Assembly: GCA_026985075.1 (NCBI GenBank)
Contig: JALSQX010000105.1
Span: forward strand, 124,001-188,000
DNA: 64,000 nt
Direction of reading: 5' to 3'
DNA from: Blastocatellia bacterium
GTDB lineage: Bacteria; Acidobacteriota; Blastocatellia; HR10; J050
The position numbers were made by a program, and so were the translations under genes. The notes under the pieces were generated by a model. That model had not been told where the DNA came from. It saw only the letters and a program-made list of their open reading frames with translations, and ran no database searches. Positions 26,886-36,614 of this stretch are shown one piece after another; the first letter of the stretch is position 1, and each line of letters starts with the position of its first letter.

Positions 26886-28103
26886 TCATGAGTGCGTGAT
26901 GGTCACCGGCGTGCCATCGCGGACCGCTTGACGGCCGCTCATGATGACCGGATCGCGCTCGGTCAATCCATCGACGATCTCGACTCTGATGCCATCATCG
27001 AGTCCTCGTTCCACGGCGATGCGCCGGGCGCGACTATCGCGCACCGTATAGACATAGGCCCGTCCCCCTTCAATGATGAGAGCCTCGGCGGGCACGGTCA
27101 GAGCATCCTTGCGCCGCTCGAGAACCAGAGTGACGTGAGCATACATGCCTGGGTGGAGTAATCCCCGATGATTGGCCACGTCGATCTCGGCTCTCATCGT
27201 GCGCGTTTGGGGATCGAGTGCGCGCGCGACGCGGGTGAGCGTTCCCTTGAAAACCCGATCCGGGAGCGCATCCACGGTGAAGGTGACCGAGCGTCCCGGC
27301 CGCGCATAGGGAACGTCCGGCTCGGCCACGTCGATAGTGAGGCGTAATCGATCCGCGCGGGCGATGGTGACAATCGGGGACACATCCTTTTGCGAGAGCG
27401 CCCGTTGAATGAGAGCGCCGGGATCGACGTATCGTTTGGTCACCACGCCATTGAACGGAGCGCGGATACGGGCATACTCCATCAGCTTCATGAGCCGGGC
27501 GCGGTTCGCTTCGGCGCGGGCGACCTCACTCTCGGCGACGTCAATCTGACTCTCGGCCACAGCGACCATCGCTTGAGCCACATCGAGCGCCGCTCGCGCT
27601 TCGTCTACGCGTTGCTGGGAGAGGACGTCCGGTTCCTCTTGGCGAACGCTCCGGAGACGCTCATAAGTGATCTTCTTCAATCGGGCATCGGCCCGGGCGC
27701 GATCCAGCTCGGCGCGGGCGTGGGCGAGTTTGGCTCGGGCCCGTTGGAGATCGGCTTCGGCCTGCTTCACTTCTTCGGCCATCTCCGGCACGTCCAGAGC
27801 AGCGAGAACGTCCCCTTGGCGGACGCGATCTCCGATATCGACCTTGATCCATCTCAGGTATCCGGCCGTCTTGGCATAGAGGGTGACCTGTTCGAACGGT
27901 TCGAGGCTTCCCGGCAGGACCCGTCGCCGCACCAGATCATGGCGCTCCGGATAGATCACTTTCACCGGCACGCTTCCGGTATCATCGGCCGGTGCATGGA
28001 GTCCGGTGCGCGTCTCCACCGAACGACCTCCGCAGCCGAGCCAGAGACTCCCCCCCACGACCACGAATGCGAAAACGACCGCGAGCGGGAGGCGTCTTTT
28101 CAT
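26886..28103 (-). CDS. RND efflux periplasmic adaptor subunit (membrane fusion protein)
   Basis: A lipoprotein of 405 residues (lipobox near SLWLGC, Cys24). It has a barrel-sandwich half (GYLRWIKVDIGDRVRQGDVLAALD), a long alpha-hairpin (about residues 115-195, EEVKQAEADLQRARAKLAHA and following), the second sandwich half (IRAPFNGVVTKRYVDPGALI), a beta-barrel, and a C-terminal membrane-proximal domain. It bridges the inner-membrane pump and the outer-membrane channel. ATG 28103 has AAGGAGG 11 bases upstream; a longer open frame to 28343 overlaps the pump gene and has no family features. Confidence 0.92.
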   Translation of the reverse strand: MKRRLPLAVVFAFVVVGGSLWLGCGGRSVETRTGLHAPADDTGSVPVKVIYPERHDLVRRRVLPGSLEPFEQVTLYAKTAGYLRWIKVDIGDRVRQGDVLAALDVPEMAEEVKQAEADLQRARAKLAHARAELDRARADARLKKITYERLRSVRQEEPDVLSQQRVDEARAALDVAQAMVAVAESQIDVAESEVARAEANRARLMKLMEYARIRAPFNGVVTKRYVDPGALIQRALSQKDVSPIVTIARADRLRLTIDVAEPDVPYARPGRSVTFTVDALPDRVFKGTLTRVARALDPQTRTMRAEIDVANHRGLLHPGMYAHVTLVLERRKDALTVPAEALIIEGGRAYVYTVRDSRARRIAVERGLDDGIRVEIVDGLTERDPVIMSGRQAVRDGTPVTITHS

Positions 28104-28191
28104 CGTCACCGTCGACCTCCTTCTGAGACAATGAATGAGCCCAGGCAAGGCCAAAGGCATTTTCTGCATCATGACTTGTCCGCACGATGGA

Positions 28192-31100
28192 TCATTCTTG
28201 ATGGACATTGGTCGAGCTTCTCTCCCGTTGGAATACCGTATAGAGCACGGGAACGATGAGCAGCGAGAGCAGCATGGCTCCCACGACGCCACCGATGATC
28301 GTGCGCGCCAGCGGAACATTGGCATCGCCGCCACCGACACCAACGGCCATGGGCAGGAGGGCCAGTACAGTGGTCAATGACGTCATCAGGATCGGACGGA
28401 GTCGAACCCGGGCCGCTTCCAGGACGGCCTCGCGTACCGGTTGACCTCGCTTTCGCCCCCGGTTGGCAAAATCGATCAACAAGATACTGTACTCGACGAC
28501 GATGCCGACCATCATGATGATGCCCATGAACGATTGAATGCTCAAATGGGTGCCGCTCAGAAAGAGCATGAAGGCGACGCCGATGAACCCCAGCGGCACC
28601 GTCAACATGATCACCAATGGATCGATGAAACTGCGAAACTGGGCCACCATCACGAGGTAGACGAGAATGGCTGCAATGACCAGGCCGCCGCTGAACTGGC
28701 TGAACACCTGACGCATACTTCGAACTTCGCCGCGTGAGTCGATGCTATATCCTTTGCCCTTATATTGAGGCCCGGCGACTTCGTAATAAGACCCACGCTC
28801 GCTCTCCCGGGGAATGAGGCCGAGACGACTATTGTTCCGGAGTCGCCGTTCGATGGCGCGAGCCACCGAGCCCACATCGGCATCGCGGGCGACGTCGGCG
28901 TAGACGTCGATGATCCGGGTGATATTGCGATGGGTGATGACGGCAGGTCCCGTCTTCCGATCGAATCGGGCCAGATTGCGCAACAGAACCGGTTGATCGC
29001 TGCCCTGTCCGGTGATGGGAATATCTTTCAAGGTCTCCAGCGAGGCGATGTCCTCTTCCCAGTACTGAGCGCCCAGGAAATAATGATTGCCATTTCGAGG
29101 ATCGATCCAGAACGCCGGATCGAAATTGATGCTCGAATTGGTCGCCGTGACGATGTTCTTCATCACGTCTTCGATGGTCAGTCCCAGGGAAGCAGCCTTG
29201 AGGCGATCGACGTGCACGTCGATGAGTGGATAATCGAGTCGCTGCGCGATACGTACATCCCGCGTGCCGGCAACCTGTTCCGCCTCCTGCTTGATGATGC
29301 GCGCGATCTCGTAGGATGTATACACATTACTTCCGCTCACCTGATAATGCAGCGGCGCTGGCTCGCCGAAGTTCAAGGCGGTGGTGAGCATGCCGCCGGT
29401 GTCAAAAGCGAATTCTACGCCGGGGAATGCCCTATGGAGTCGCGCGCGCAGTTCTTCCACGTAATCGAATGTGCTCGGCATGCCGCGTTTGCCCTTCAAT
29501 TGCACGAGGATGAAGGCATCCATGGGACCCGTATTGGGGGTATAGGCCGCTGGCCAATCCATGAGCACGCCGATATTGGAGATCAGTATACGCAGGTTCG
29601 AACGAGGATGTCGTTCCTGACGGGGGTATTCGGGATCGGGCTGGCCGATAGTGTCCATGAGCACCCTCTCCACGCGAGCGATCGTCGCTTCGGTCTTTTC
29701 GATCCGCGTCCCCGAGGGCAGGCGCACAAAGAGAGTGAACTGCCCGGCATCGACGCGAGGAAACAATTCCGTCCCCGTCATCCTCAGCAGGAAGAGAGCG
29801 ACCACGAACAGTCCCGTCGCCCCCAGGATGACCAGATGGCGGGCTCGTAGCGCCCGTTCGAGCCCACGCGCGTAGGTTCTGGACAAAAATTCGATCACAC
29901 TCCTTCTCGGCGCCGTCGATCGCGTGTTGGATTTCAGCAGACGAGCGCAAAACGGTGGGATCAAGGTGATGGAGATGAGGTACGAGGCGACGATGGCGAA
30001 GGTCGCCGCCAGCGCCAATGGCGTGAACAGGTATTTCGCCAGGCCGGAGAGAAAGACGACCGGATAGAACACGATGACCAGCGTGATCGTCGAAACGAGA
30101 ACGGGCAGGGCGACCTCGCGAGCGCCATCCAGGGCCGCCTGCCAAGGCGTCTTCCCCTGCCGGAGATGACGCATGGTATTTTCCAGCACTACGATGGACT
30201 GATCGACGAGAATGCCGACGGCCAATGCCAAGCCCCCCAGAGTCATAGCGTTGATCGTGTGACCGGAATAAAACAATCCTATGAATGCGGCCAGGATGGA
30301 GAGGGGAATGGCCAGAGCAATAATGAAGGTCAATCGCAAACTGCGCAGGAAGAAGAAGACGACCAGCCCGGCCAGAATGGCGCCCAGACCGCCGGCCATC
30401 TGCAACCCGGTGATGGCTTGCCGCACGTAGACCGACTGGTCCATGACCACTTCCAGAGCGAGCGTCTGGGCTCGCGGGTCCATCTCGCGCAGTCGCTGAA
30501 GAATGCGTTGAAGCCGCGCCTTGATGGCATCGACGATGGCGATGGTGTTGGCGCCCGGTTGACGATAAATGGGAATGTACACTTGCCGACGACCGTTGAC
30601 GCGAACGATATTGGTCTGGATCTGATGACTGTCCAATACCTTGCCGATGTCTTGAATGAGCACCGGAGCTCCATGCTCGACTTTGATGGGGATGAGATTG
30701 AGCGCCGCGACCCTCGTGGGCATGGCGTTGGTGAAAATCTGATAGTCCGTGTCGCCGAATTTGGCGTCGCCGGCCGGGATCAACACGTTGTAGCGGCGAA
30801 GGGCTCTGACGACATCCATCGGCGACAATCCTCGCGCCTGTAACTTTTCTCGATCCACATAGGCCAGGATGCGTCGGAGCACGCCACCGTAAACGGCCGG
30901 AGCGATGACCCCTTGAATGGATTGGAGCCGGTTGCGCAACTCGAAGTAGGCGACATCGTAGAGTTCCTGCTCGCTCATGGTCGGACTGGAGATACTGACC
31001 AAGGCCAGCGGAATGGATGCCGTGGGGTCGAACGGCATGACCATGGGGGGGATGGTGCCCGGCGGCAAATAGAACATATCCGAGACGGCGTATGAGGTGA

Positions 31101-31416
31101 CCTGGGACATGGCCGTGTCCAGGCTGATCCCTTCGCGGAAGAAGTCCTTGACGATGCATACGCCGAGCATGGCCTTGGCTTCCTGATGCTCAATGCCCAC
31201 CGATTGTCCCGTCCACCGTTCGAGGCGGGACATGATATCCCGCTCCATCACTTCCGGTGGCATGCCCGGATAGAAGGTCACGATTTGCACCGCCGGCGTC
31301 TCGAAGATGGGGAGCAGATCGGCGGGGATTTTCTCGTAACTCACCGCGCCCAGAACCACGACGATGAGGGCGATGACGGCCACCAGGTGAGGATTTCTCA
31401 ACGCCATCTGGATCAT
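28192..31416 (-). CDS. RND family efflux permease (AcrB/HAE-like)
   Basis: A protein of 1074 residues with the typical 12-helix RND plan: TM1 (LVAVIALIVVVLGAVSY), two large periplasmic loops, TM2-6, and the TM8-12 block. The TM4 motif reads AVGILVDQSIVVLEN, keeping one acidic residue where AcrB has two (Asp407-Asp408). The TM10 motif reads MVGIVVEYSILLIDF and lacks the lysine at the AcrB Lys940 position. It is a proton-driven exporter of hydrophobic compounds; the altered relay residues place it in a distinct HAE subgroup. Export specificity is unknown. It is the first gene of the tripartite efflux operon, 184 bases after the anti-sigma gene. Confidence 0.92.
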   Translation of the reverse strand: MIQMALRNPHLVAVIALIVVVLGAVSYEKIPADLLPIFETPAVQIVTFYPGMPPEVMERDIMSRLERWTGQSVGIEHQEAKAMLGVCIVKDFFREGISLDTAMSQVTSYAVSDMFYLPPGTIPPMVMPFDPTASIPLALVSISSPTMSEQELYDVAYFELRNRLQSIQGVIAPAVYGGVLRRILAYVDREKLQARGLSPMDVVRALRRYNVLIPAGDAKFGDTDYQIFTNAMPTRVAALNLIPIKVEHGAPVLIQDIGKVLDSHQIQTNIVRVNGRRQVYIPIYRQPGANTIAIVDAIKARLQRILQRLREMDPRAQTLALEVVMDQSVYVRQAITGLQMAGGLGAILAGLVVFFFLRSLRLTFIIALAIPLSILAAFIGLFYSGHTINAMTLGGLALAVGILVDQSIVVLENTMRHLRQGKTPWQAALDGAREVALPVLVSTITLVIVFYPVVFLSGLAKYLFTPLALAATFAIVASYLISITLIPPFCARLLKSNTRSTAPRRSVIEFLSRTYARGLERALRARHLVILGATGLFVVALFLLRMTGTELFPRVDAGQFTLFVRLPSGTRIEKTEATIARVERVLMDTIGQPDPEYPRQERHPRSNLRILISNIGVLMDWPAAYTPNTGPMDAFILVQLKGKRGMPSTFDYVEELRARLHRAFPGVEFAFDTGGMLTTALNFGEPAPLHYQVSGSNVYTSYEIARIIKQEAEQVAGTRDVRIAQRLDYPLIDVHVDRLKAASLGLTIEDVMKNIVTATNSSINFDPAFWIDPRNGNHYFLGAQYWEEDIASLETLKDIPITGQGSDQPVLLRNLARFDRKTGPAVITHRNITRIIDVYADVARDADVGSVARAIERRLRNNSRLGLIPRESERGSYYEVAGPQYKGKGYSIDSRGEVRSMRQVFSQFSGGLVIAAILVYLVMVAQFRSFIDPLVIMLTVPLGFIGVAFMLFLSGTHLSIQSFMGIIMMVGIVVEYSILLIDFANRGRKRGQPVREAVLEAARVRLRPILMTSLTTVLALLPMAVGVGGGDANVPLARTIIGGVVGAMLLSLLIVPVLYTVFQRERSSTNVHQE

Positions 31417-31600
31417 GACCCTTTCCTCTCCCGAGTAGAGTGGCGAGTGGGATGGATTCCCTCGATATCCTTTTCCACCGTCATCGACAGGATTGAACCA
31501 CTCGCTCGCTCGCGAATGACAGGCTCCTCACTTGCGCCACCTTTGGCCGGGGGACCATCGGTTCGCTCATTGTGCAAGTTGGGTTGTGTCCGCCGGATCA

Positions 31601-32374
31601 TCAGAATTGCATCGCGAATTGAAGCAAATCCGAGCGAGGGACATCGCCGACCAGTCCGTAGAGAAGCCCACGATCCCTCCAGAGAATGAGGGTGTATCCT
31701 CTTTCGGCGCTCACCAGGAAGCGCCGGCCATCGATCGAGATGAGCCGTTTCTCGGGCCATTCCACATCACGGCCATCGAACACGTAAAGCGAGACGCGGC
31801 GGTGCGCCTGTCGATAGGCGATCAACGCCGCGCGACGGCCCTGGAGATGGCAGAGCCGCCCGCCGATCAATGAGGGCGCGCGCGTCACGGGGAGTCGAAA
31901 AGCGAAATCGACGCGCTCCCGGAACCAGGCCAGCAATGCGTCGTGATCCGGCGTCACAATCTGCATCTGATCGAGTGCGTTCTCTCGATGATCGGCGATC
32001 AAGAGGGGCATCAATCGTCCCGGGGTGATCCGGTTCGTTGGTCGCAGCCACAAGATGGTCAGGCTCGCGACGAGAAGCATCGCCGCAGCCAGCACTGGAA
32101 CCCACGTCGGCCACGAGCGGGCTTGGGAAGACCGGATCAATGATGGCGCTCGCTCGCTGGCGATTCGGGCCAGGATGCGTTCGCGCAGCGAGGCGGGAGC
32201 CTTCTGGCCGCTCGCCCCTTGTTTCACTATTCGCCGCAGCCGCGCCTCGGAAGCGAAAAACGCCTGACAGGCGGAGCATTGCGAGATGTGTCGTTCGGCG
32301 GCGATGCGCTCGGCCGGCGTCGAGCGTATGGCGCCGATGCCATAAATATGTTTTCTCGCCGTCCCACAGTTCAT
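31601..32374 (-). CDS. Anti-sigma factor, zinc-finger (zf-HC2) type
   Basis: A 257-residue membrane protein. The N-terminal region contains the zf-HC2 pattern HISQCSACQAFF (His29, Cys33, Cys36), with Cys3 further upstream. A single membrane helix follows (about 90-110, WVPVLAAAMLLVASLTILWL), then a periplasmic part of about 145 residues with no recognised domain. It should hold the ECF sigma factor inactive in the cytoplasm until a signal arrives. It starts 18 bases after the sigma gene stop, on the same strand. The RND genes next to it suggest envelope or toxic-compound stress as the signal, which is an inference from gene order. Confidence 0.88.
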   Translation of the reverse strand: MNCGTARKHIYGIGAIRSTPAERIAAERHISQCSACQAFFASEARLRRIVKQGASGQKAPASLRERILARIASERAPSLIRSSQARSWPTWVPVLAAAMLLVASLTILWLRPTNRITPGRLMPLLIADHRENALDQMQIVTPDHDALLAWFRERVDFAFRLPVTRAPSLIGGRLCHLQGRRAALIAYRQAHRRVSLYVFDGRDVEWPEKRLISIDGRRFLVSAERGYTLILWRDRGLLYGLVGDVPRSDLLQFAMQF

Positions 32375-32392
32375 CGTCTGTGCTCCGCTCGC

Positions 32393-33031
32393 TCACCTCC
32401 ACTCTTGATGGGTAGTTTCCGGTTCGACGAAGCCCCGCTGCCGCCCGTACTCCCAGAGCTGCTCTCGCAACAGGCTGTGGCCCCGATACAGCCGGGAGGC
32501 TACCGTTCCCAGAGGGCAGCCGACGATGTCGGCGATCTCTTTGTAACTCAACTCCTCCACGTCGGCCAACCAGACCACGGTACGAAACTCGATGGGCAGG
32601 GCATCGAGCGCCCGCTGGACCTCGCCGTCCAGCAGGTGGGCGAACAGTTCTTCCTCGGGAGTGGGAACCGACTCGAGGTTGGCCGATTCCAGTAAGGCAT
32701 CGCTCAGTTCGATATCCACAATGGATGGTTGGCGGCTTTGTCGGTGAAATTCATTGATGAACGTTCGCAACAGGATCTGGAAGAGCCAGGGCTTGATCTT
32801 CTCCGGCGCGCGCACCGTATGGAAGTTCTTGAAAGCGCGCAGGCAGACTTCCTGGACGAGATCCTCGGCGCGTTCTCGCCTTCCTCGAACCAGTCGCAGG
32901 GCCAGGGCGAACAGGCTATCCAGATGAGAGACCACCACTTCTTCGAAGTTCGGCATGTCCGAGGTGGCATATTCCCGTGACTCTCGTCGAGCCGCCGACC
33001 CACCCCGAATGACTCGATACCGTCTGTTCAC
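32393..33031 (-). CDS. ECF RNA polymerase sigma factor
   Basis: About 212 residues. Region 2 is visible as LFALALRLVRGRRERAEDLVQEVCLRAFKNFH and region 4 as LDALPIEFRTVVWLADVEELSYKEIADIVGCPLGTVASRLYRGHSLL. It directs RNA polymerase to a specific promoter set, probably including this locus. The start is uncertain. GTG 33031 has GGGGGAGAGG a few bases upstream; ATG 32956 gives a typical 187-residue ECF factor but no ribosome site; and an ATG at 33097 is open too. The cognate zinc-finger anti-sigma gene follows immediately. I cannot identify its -35/-10 targets by eye. Confidence 0.9.
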   Translation of the reverse strand: MNRRYRVIRGGSAARRESREYATSDMPNFEEVVVSHLDSLFALALRLVRGRRERAEDLVQEVCLRAFKNFHTVRAPEKIKPWLFQILLRTFINEFHRQSRQPSIVDIELSDALLESANLESVPTPEEELFAHLLDGEVQRALDALPIEFRTVVWLADVEELSYKEIADIVGCPLGTVASRLYRGHSLLREQLWEYGRQRGFVEPETTHQEWR

Positions 33032-33139
33032 GCGACCCTCTCCCCCAAGTATGACAAAAAAGACGTGGAATTTCTTCCCCGAGAAAAAATTTTTCATGTA
33101 GCCTCACCATCGCGGATGCCCGAGCAGCGTTCTCCCTCT

Positions 33140-35011
33140 TCAACGAGCCAGCGGGGAAGCGGTAACGTCACGAGAAGGGTGAATGTTGAGAAGCTGAGTG
33201 ACCGTGGGGACGAGTTGCGTCTGTCGAATGCTCCCCTCAATGTGATACTGTACCGATGGCGAAGCAATCAGGAACGCTCCCCACATCGTGCGCCGAAACG
33301 GCCAGTAGCCATGAACGCCACTGGCGGTGACTTCGCGCGCCGTGATGATCTTCCCATCCTGGAGTCGCCAGGTTGGATAATAGCCGGGTTGGAGTTCCAG
33401 ATAGAGCTCGCCGCCGCGCGGTCCTCCACTGCCCACTTCCTGCCACAGACGGGCGGGCCAGACGTTGCGGACAATGAGCCGGCCAGCAGTCGGGTCTCGC
33501 AGTGTCAACAGCGCGCGCGTGACCTGAAGCAGCAATCGATCCTTCTCTTTCTCGGCCACCCTCCCCCGGACATAGGATTCATCGTTCACCTTCAGGAAGA
33601 AGCCCTCCACCGGAGGATAAAGGATGGCCGTTCGGTCCAGGTCGATGAACCGTCCCCGCTTGGTCAGGAATCCTTTCCGGGCGAGGGCTTCGTTGACGTG
33701 AAAGTCTTTGATGGCATAATCCATGCCATGATCGGTGACCAGGAAGAAGACCTCGGGAACGCTTTGACCATCGTGAAAGATCACCCGATCGATGAATTGG
33801 GCGATACGATCCATGAGCGTTTCCATGAACCGCCAGTACGTTTCAGCAGTCGCCGGATCATACAGAGGGCTCTCGGGGAGGAGAAATCCCGCCCAGTTGT
33901 GCAACGGTTCGTCGGGAATGGGCAGGTAATAGATTTCCAGTTCTCCCCGTCCAACCTTCTTCTGGAGCCAGAGAGAGAAAGCTTCGGCGTTCTCCACAAC
34001 AGCCAGAAGCGTCTGTAGATAGAGCTCTTCGGCGCGACCGTCTCCACCAAGAGGCAACGGTCGTCCCAGATCACCGCGTTCGTAGGCGCGACTGGCTCCA
34101 TTGGGCACGAATGGCGGAGGGGAGGGTCCTTCGACGAAGAGCGAGGCCCGATTGCTTTTTCGGCGGCTCGGTCGACTATGGTAGAGTTTGAGATCCTCTC
34201 CATTCAGCGAGCCGTCGAGCCAGGCCAGATAACAGGCCATCGGTCCGCGTGGCGTTTTGATGGTCAGGGGGATTCGGTGCGCCATCCCACGATCGAGCGG
34301 ATGTGAGGAGCGGAAGGCCTCTGTCTGAGCAATGAGCAGCCTCTCTCCTCGCCCCTGTCGCAAGAAAAACCGGGATTGGCCAATGGTCAGGATATAGCGA
34401 CCCTCGCCTATCGGTTCGAGTTCATCAAAGGTGATCACCGCATCCCGCCCGAAATGCTGACCGTACCCATCCACCAACGTCAGGAATCGAGAGATCAAAC
34501 GCCTCTCCTTATCGCCTTTGACCGGCAGGGGAAAAGCGTGCGTCGCTTGATGGACGACCGTTTTGATGCCCTGTCTGGCCGCCGTCATCCAGATGGGCTC
34601 GACCAGGAGTGCCGTTCCATCGAATCCGCTGATCGTCCTCAACAGGTCATGCTCTTTCAACGGGAGGGCGAATACGCGATTCCCGGTCACCCCATGAATG
34701 TGAGCATACGTTCCGGTGAATAAAGTGGCATGGCCGGGCGCCGTCTTACTCGGGAAGTTGGGAATACAAGGATAAATCGAGGAGAAGTGATGTGCGGCGA
34801 GCAGGTGTTGGAGCGTCGGCGCGCGACCTCGGCCGCGCAGGGCCTTCATGAACCAGTACGCGTTTCCGTCCAGAGATAAGATGACCGCACGGGGTCTGAT
34901 TTCAGATCCCGTCAGAAGGGCACTGGGCCAAAGGAAGGTGATGAGAAGAAGCGCAACAAGCCCGGCTAACCGGGACGGATGTGAGCGAAAGGAGAAAGGG
35001 CATCGTCTCAT
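33140..35011 (-). CDS. Secreted alkaline phosphatase-superfamily hydrolase (nucleotide pyrophosphatase/phosphodiesterase-like)
   Basis: A 623-residue protein with a signal peptide (LAGLVALLLITFLWPSALL). The metal-binding core begins RAVILSLDGNAYWF, with the nucleophile in NFPSKTAPGHATLFTG, and later metal ligands in FLVTDHGMDY and KDFHVN. This fits type I phosphodiesterase/nucleotide pyrophosphatase or phosphoglycerate-mutase-like alkaline phosphatases acting in the periplasm or outside. The natural substrate is unknown. ATG 35011 is preferred over 35050 because a strong promoter (TTGACG-17-TAACAT) ends only 10 bases before it, so the mRNA would begin a few bases upstream; there is no ribosome site. 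Confidence 0.87.
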   Translation of the reverse strand: MRRCPFSFRSHPSRLAGLVALLLITFLWPSALLTGSEIRPRAVILSLDGNAYWFMKALRGRGRAPTLQHLLAAHHFSSIYPCIPNFPSKTAPGHATLFTGTYAHIHGVTGNRVFALPLKEHDLLRTISGFDGTALLVEPIWMTAARQGIKTVVHQATHAFPLPVKGDKERRLISRFLTLVDGYGQHFGRDAVITFDELEPIGEGRYILTIGQSRFFLRQGRGERLLIAQTEAFRSSHPLDRGMAHRIPLTIKTPRGPMACYLAWLDGSLNGEDLKLYHSRPSRRKSNRASLFVEGPSPPPFVPNGASRAYERGDLGRPLPLGGDGRAEELYLQTLLAVVENAEAFSLWLQKKVGRGELEIYYLPIPDEPLHNWAGFLLPESPLYDPATAETYWRFMETLMDRIAQFIDRVIFHDGQSVPEVFFLVTDHGMDYAIKDFHVNEALARKGFLTKRGRFIDLDRTAILYPPVEGFFLKVNDESYVRGRVAEKEKDRLLLQVTRALLTLRDPTAGRLIVRNVWPARLWQEVGSGGPRGGELYLELQPGYYPTWRLQDGKIITAREVTASGVHGYWPFRRTMWGAFLIASPSVQYHIEGSIRQTQLVPTVTQLLNIHPSRDVTASPLAR

Positions 35012-35021
35012 AGAGCGAAGA

Positions 35022-35050
35022 ATGTTACGGTTGGTCAGTGAGAGCGTCAA
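35022..35050 (-). promoter_or_regulatory. Promoter of the alkaline phosphatase-like gene, near-leaderless
   Basis: On the minus strand, TTGACG (35050-35045), a 17-base spacer, TAACAT (35027-35022), and ATG 35011 ten bases later. It decides the start codon. Confidence 0.65.
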
Positions 35051-35188
35051 CCGGAGGTGATGCGAGGGAGTATAATGCGATCCTCAACCCCAAAGCGAAC
35101 GGTTCGTTGAAGGTGATGTCCGGGCGATGCTCCTCCTCGAATGAGAGCGGTGACTCGAATGGACGCACGCCCCACCGGAGTTGCTCCA

Positions 35189-36346
35189 TCATGAAGGCGA
35201 CGAGTCGGCGACCAGATCTCTCAACTTGGCCTCTACCGCTCGGCCCACTTCGCTGCATTTCGCCGCGCGCTCTGGACCGACCAGGTCATAGGTCAGCGTC
35301 TCGCCTTCTTCCAGGACGGCGGCCACCGCCGCTTCCACCATTTGAGCCGCTCGCTGGAGTCGCCCATCCTCGTGTTTGGCGCCCAGCCAATCGAGCATCA
35401 TCTGCATGGCCAGGATGGCGGCCAAGGGGTTGGCTTCGTCTTTTCCGGCGTGCTTGGGCGCACTCCCGTGGATGGGCTCGAACATGGCATGCTCATCGCC
35501 GATATTGCCGCCAGCCGCCAGACCTAATCCGCCTTGCGTGGTGGCACCGTTATCGCTGATGATGTCTCCCACCAGGTTAGGGGCCACCACCACGTCATAC
35601 CATTCCGGATTGCGAATCTGCCACTGGCAGAAAGCGTCCACGTAAGCGTAGTCCAATTGGATGTCGGGGAATTCACTCTCACCGATTCGGCGAAAGATCT
35701 CACGGAAATAGCGATGTGCGCCAATGATGTTCGATTTATCGACGCAGGTCACTTTTTTTTGCTTCCCGCGCCGCCGCGCCAGATGAAACGCGAATCGGAC
35801 GACGCGCTCGGTCGCTCTCCGGGTGATCCGAATGGGCGTGATGCGACCGTCGGCGATGGCGCGGCTCTCACCGGTATAGGCATCTTCGGTATTCTCCCGG
35901 ACGACGACGTAGTCAACTTTGCCCGGTTGCCAAACCTGCATGAACTCGCCGTGAATCTTGTGCCGCACGCCGGGATACAACTTGATGGGACGCACGTTGG
36001 CGTAGAGATCGAGCTTCTGGCGATTGCCAATGACTTGAGCGAAACCGGCCAACTGCGGCTCGGGATATGGCTTGCCCGGCTTGGTGAATACCGGCCGACC
36101 ATCGACTTCATGCCCGACGGCGCCCAGCAGAATGGCATCGGCCGCCTGACACTTCTCGAACGAGCCATCGGGCCATTCCTTTTCGTACTGAAGATAATAG
36201 TGTCCGCCACAGGGAATGCTCTCGATATTGAAGGTGACGTTGAACAGGCGTCCGGTCGCCTTCAGGACGTTCACGGCGCACTCGATGACTTCGGGACCAA
36301 TTCCGTCGCCGGGAAGGACGACGATATCGTATGCTGATTTGACCAT
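35189..36346 (-). CDS. Isocitrate/isopropylmalate dehydrogenase family protein
   Basis: A beta-decarboxylating dehydrogenase of 385 residues. N terminus DIVVLPGDGIGPEVIECAVNVLK, substrate-binding arginines in LYANVRPIKLYPG and VRENTEDAYTGE, the catalytic Tyr/Lys region and the metal-binding aspartates in VGDIISDNGA, plus the NAD-binding loop EPIHGSAPKHAGK. It oxidises a 2-hydroxy-3-carboxy acid using NAD(P). 3-isopropylmalate, homoisocitrate, tartrate/malate and isocitrate are all possible substrates; the VRENTED(A/I)Y form with the GKPYPEPQLAG insertion does not let me choose. ATG 36346 has GAGGGAG upstream. No leucine-pathway genes are adjacent, so leuB is not assigned. Confidence 0.88.
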   Translation of the reverse strand: MVKSAYDIVVLPGDGIGPEVIECAVNVLKATGRLFNVTFNIESIPCGGHYYLQYEKEWPDGSFEKCQAADAILLGAVGHEVDGRPVFTKPGKPYPEPQLAGFAQVIGNRQKLDLYANVRPIKLYPGVRHKIHGEFMQVWQPGKVDYVVVRENTEDAYTGESRAIADGRITPIRITRRATERVVRFAFHLARRRGKQKKVTCVDKSNIIGAHRYFREIFRRIGESEFPDIQLDYAYVDAFCQWQIRNPEWYDVVVAPNLVGDIISDNGATTQGGLGLAAGGNIGDEHAMFEPIHGSAPKHAGKDEANPLAAILAMQMMLDWLGAKHEDGRLQRAAQMVEAAVAAVLEEGETLTYDLVGPERAAKCSEVGRAVEAKLRDLVADSSPS

Positions 36347-36614
36347 GATTCGTGCTCCCTCGGACACATCAGGTTAACCATGCCAAGACATCTGGCCGGG
36401 TGGCTTTGCCTTGCTTCCAAGTGAGAGCAAATCTAACACGGGGCAAGGCGCGCTTTCAAGAGAGAGTGGCAGCGTTTGGTGCGGGAACGGCAGTGAATCG
36501 GCCCAGCGACTCCGATTCTGCCGGAGCCGCTCATCTCGTCGGCGGAGACTGGTTCCAAGGAGCAGGCGTCACAGCGATCTCCCAACGCGACCCCTGTCGA
36601 GGAATGCTGCCTCC

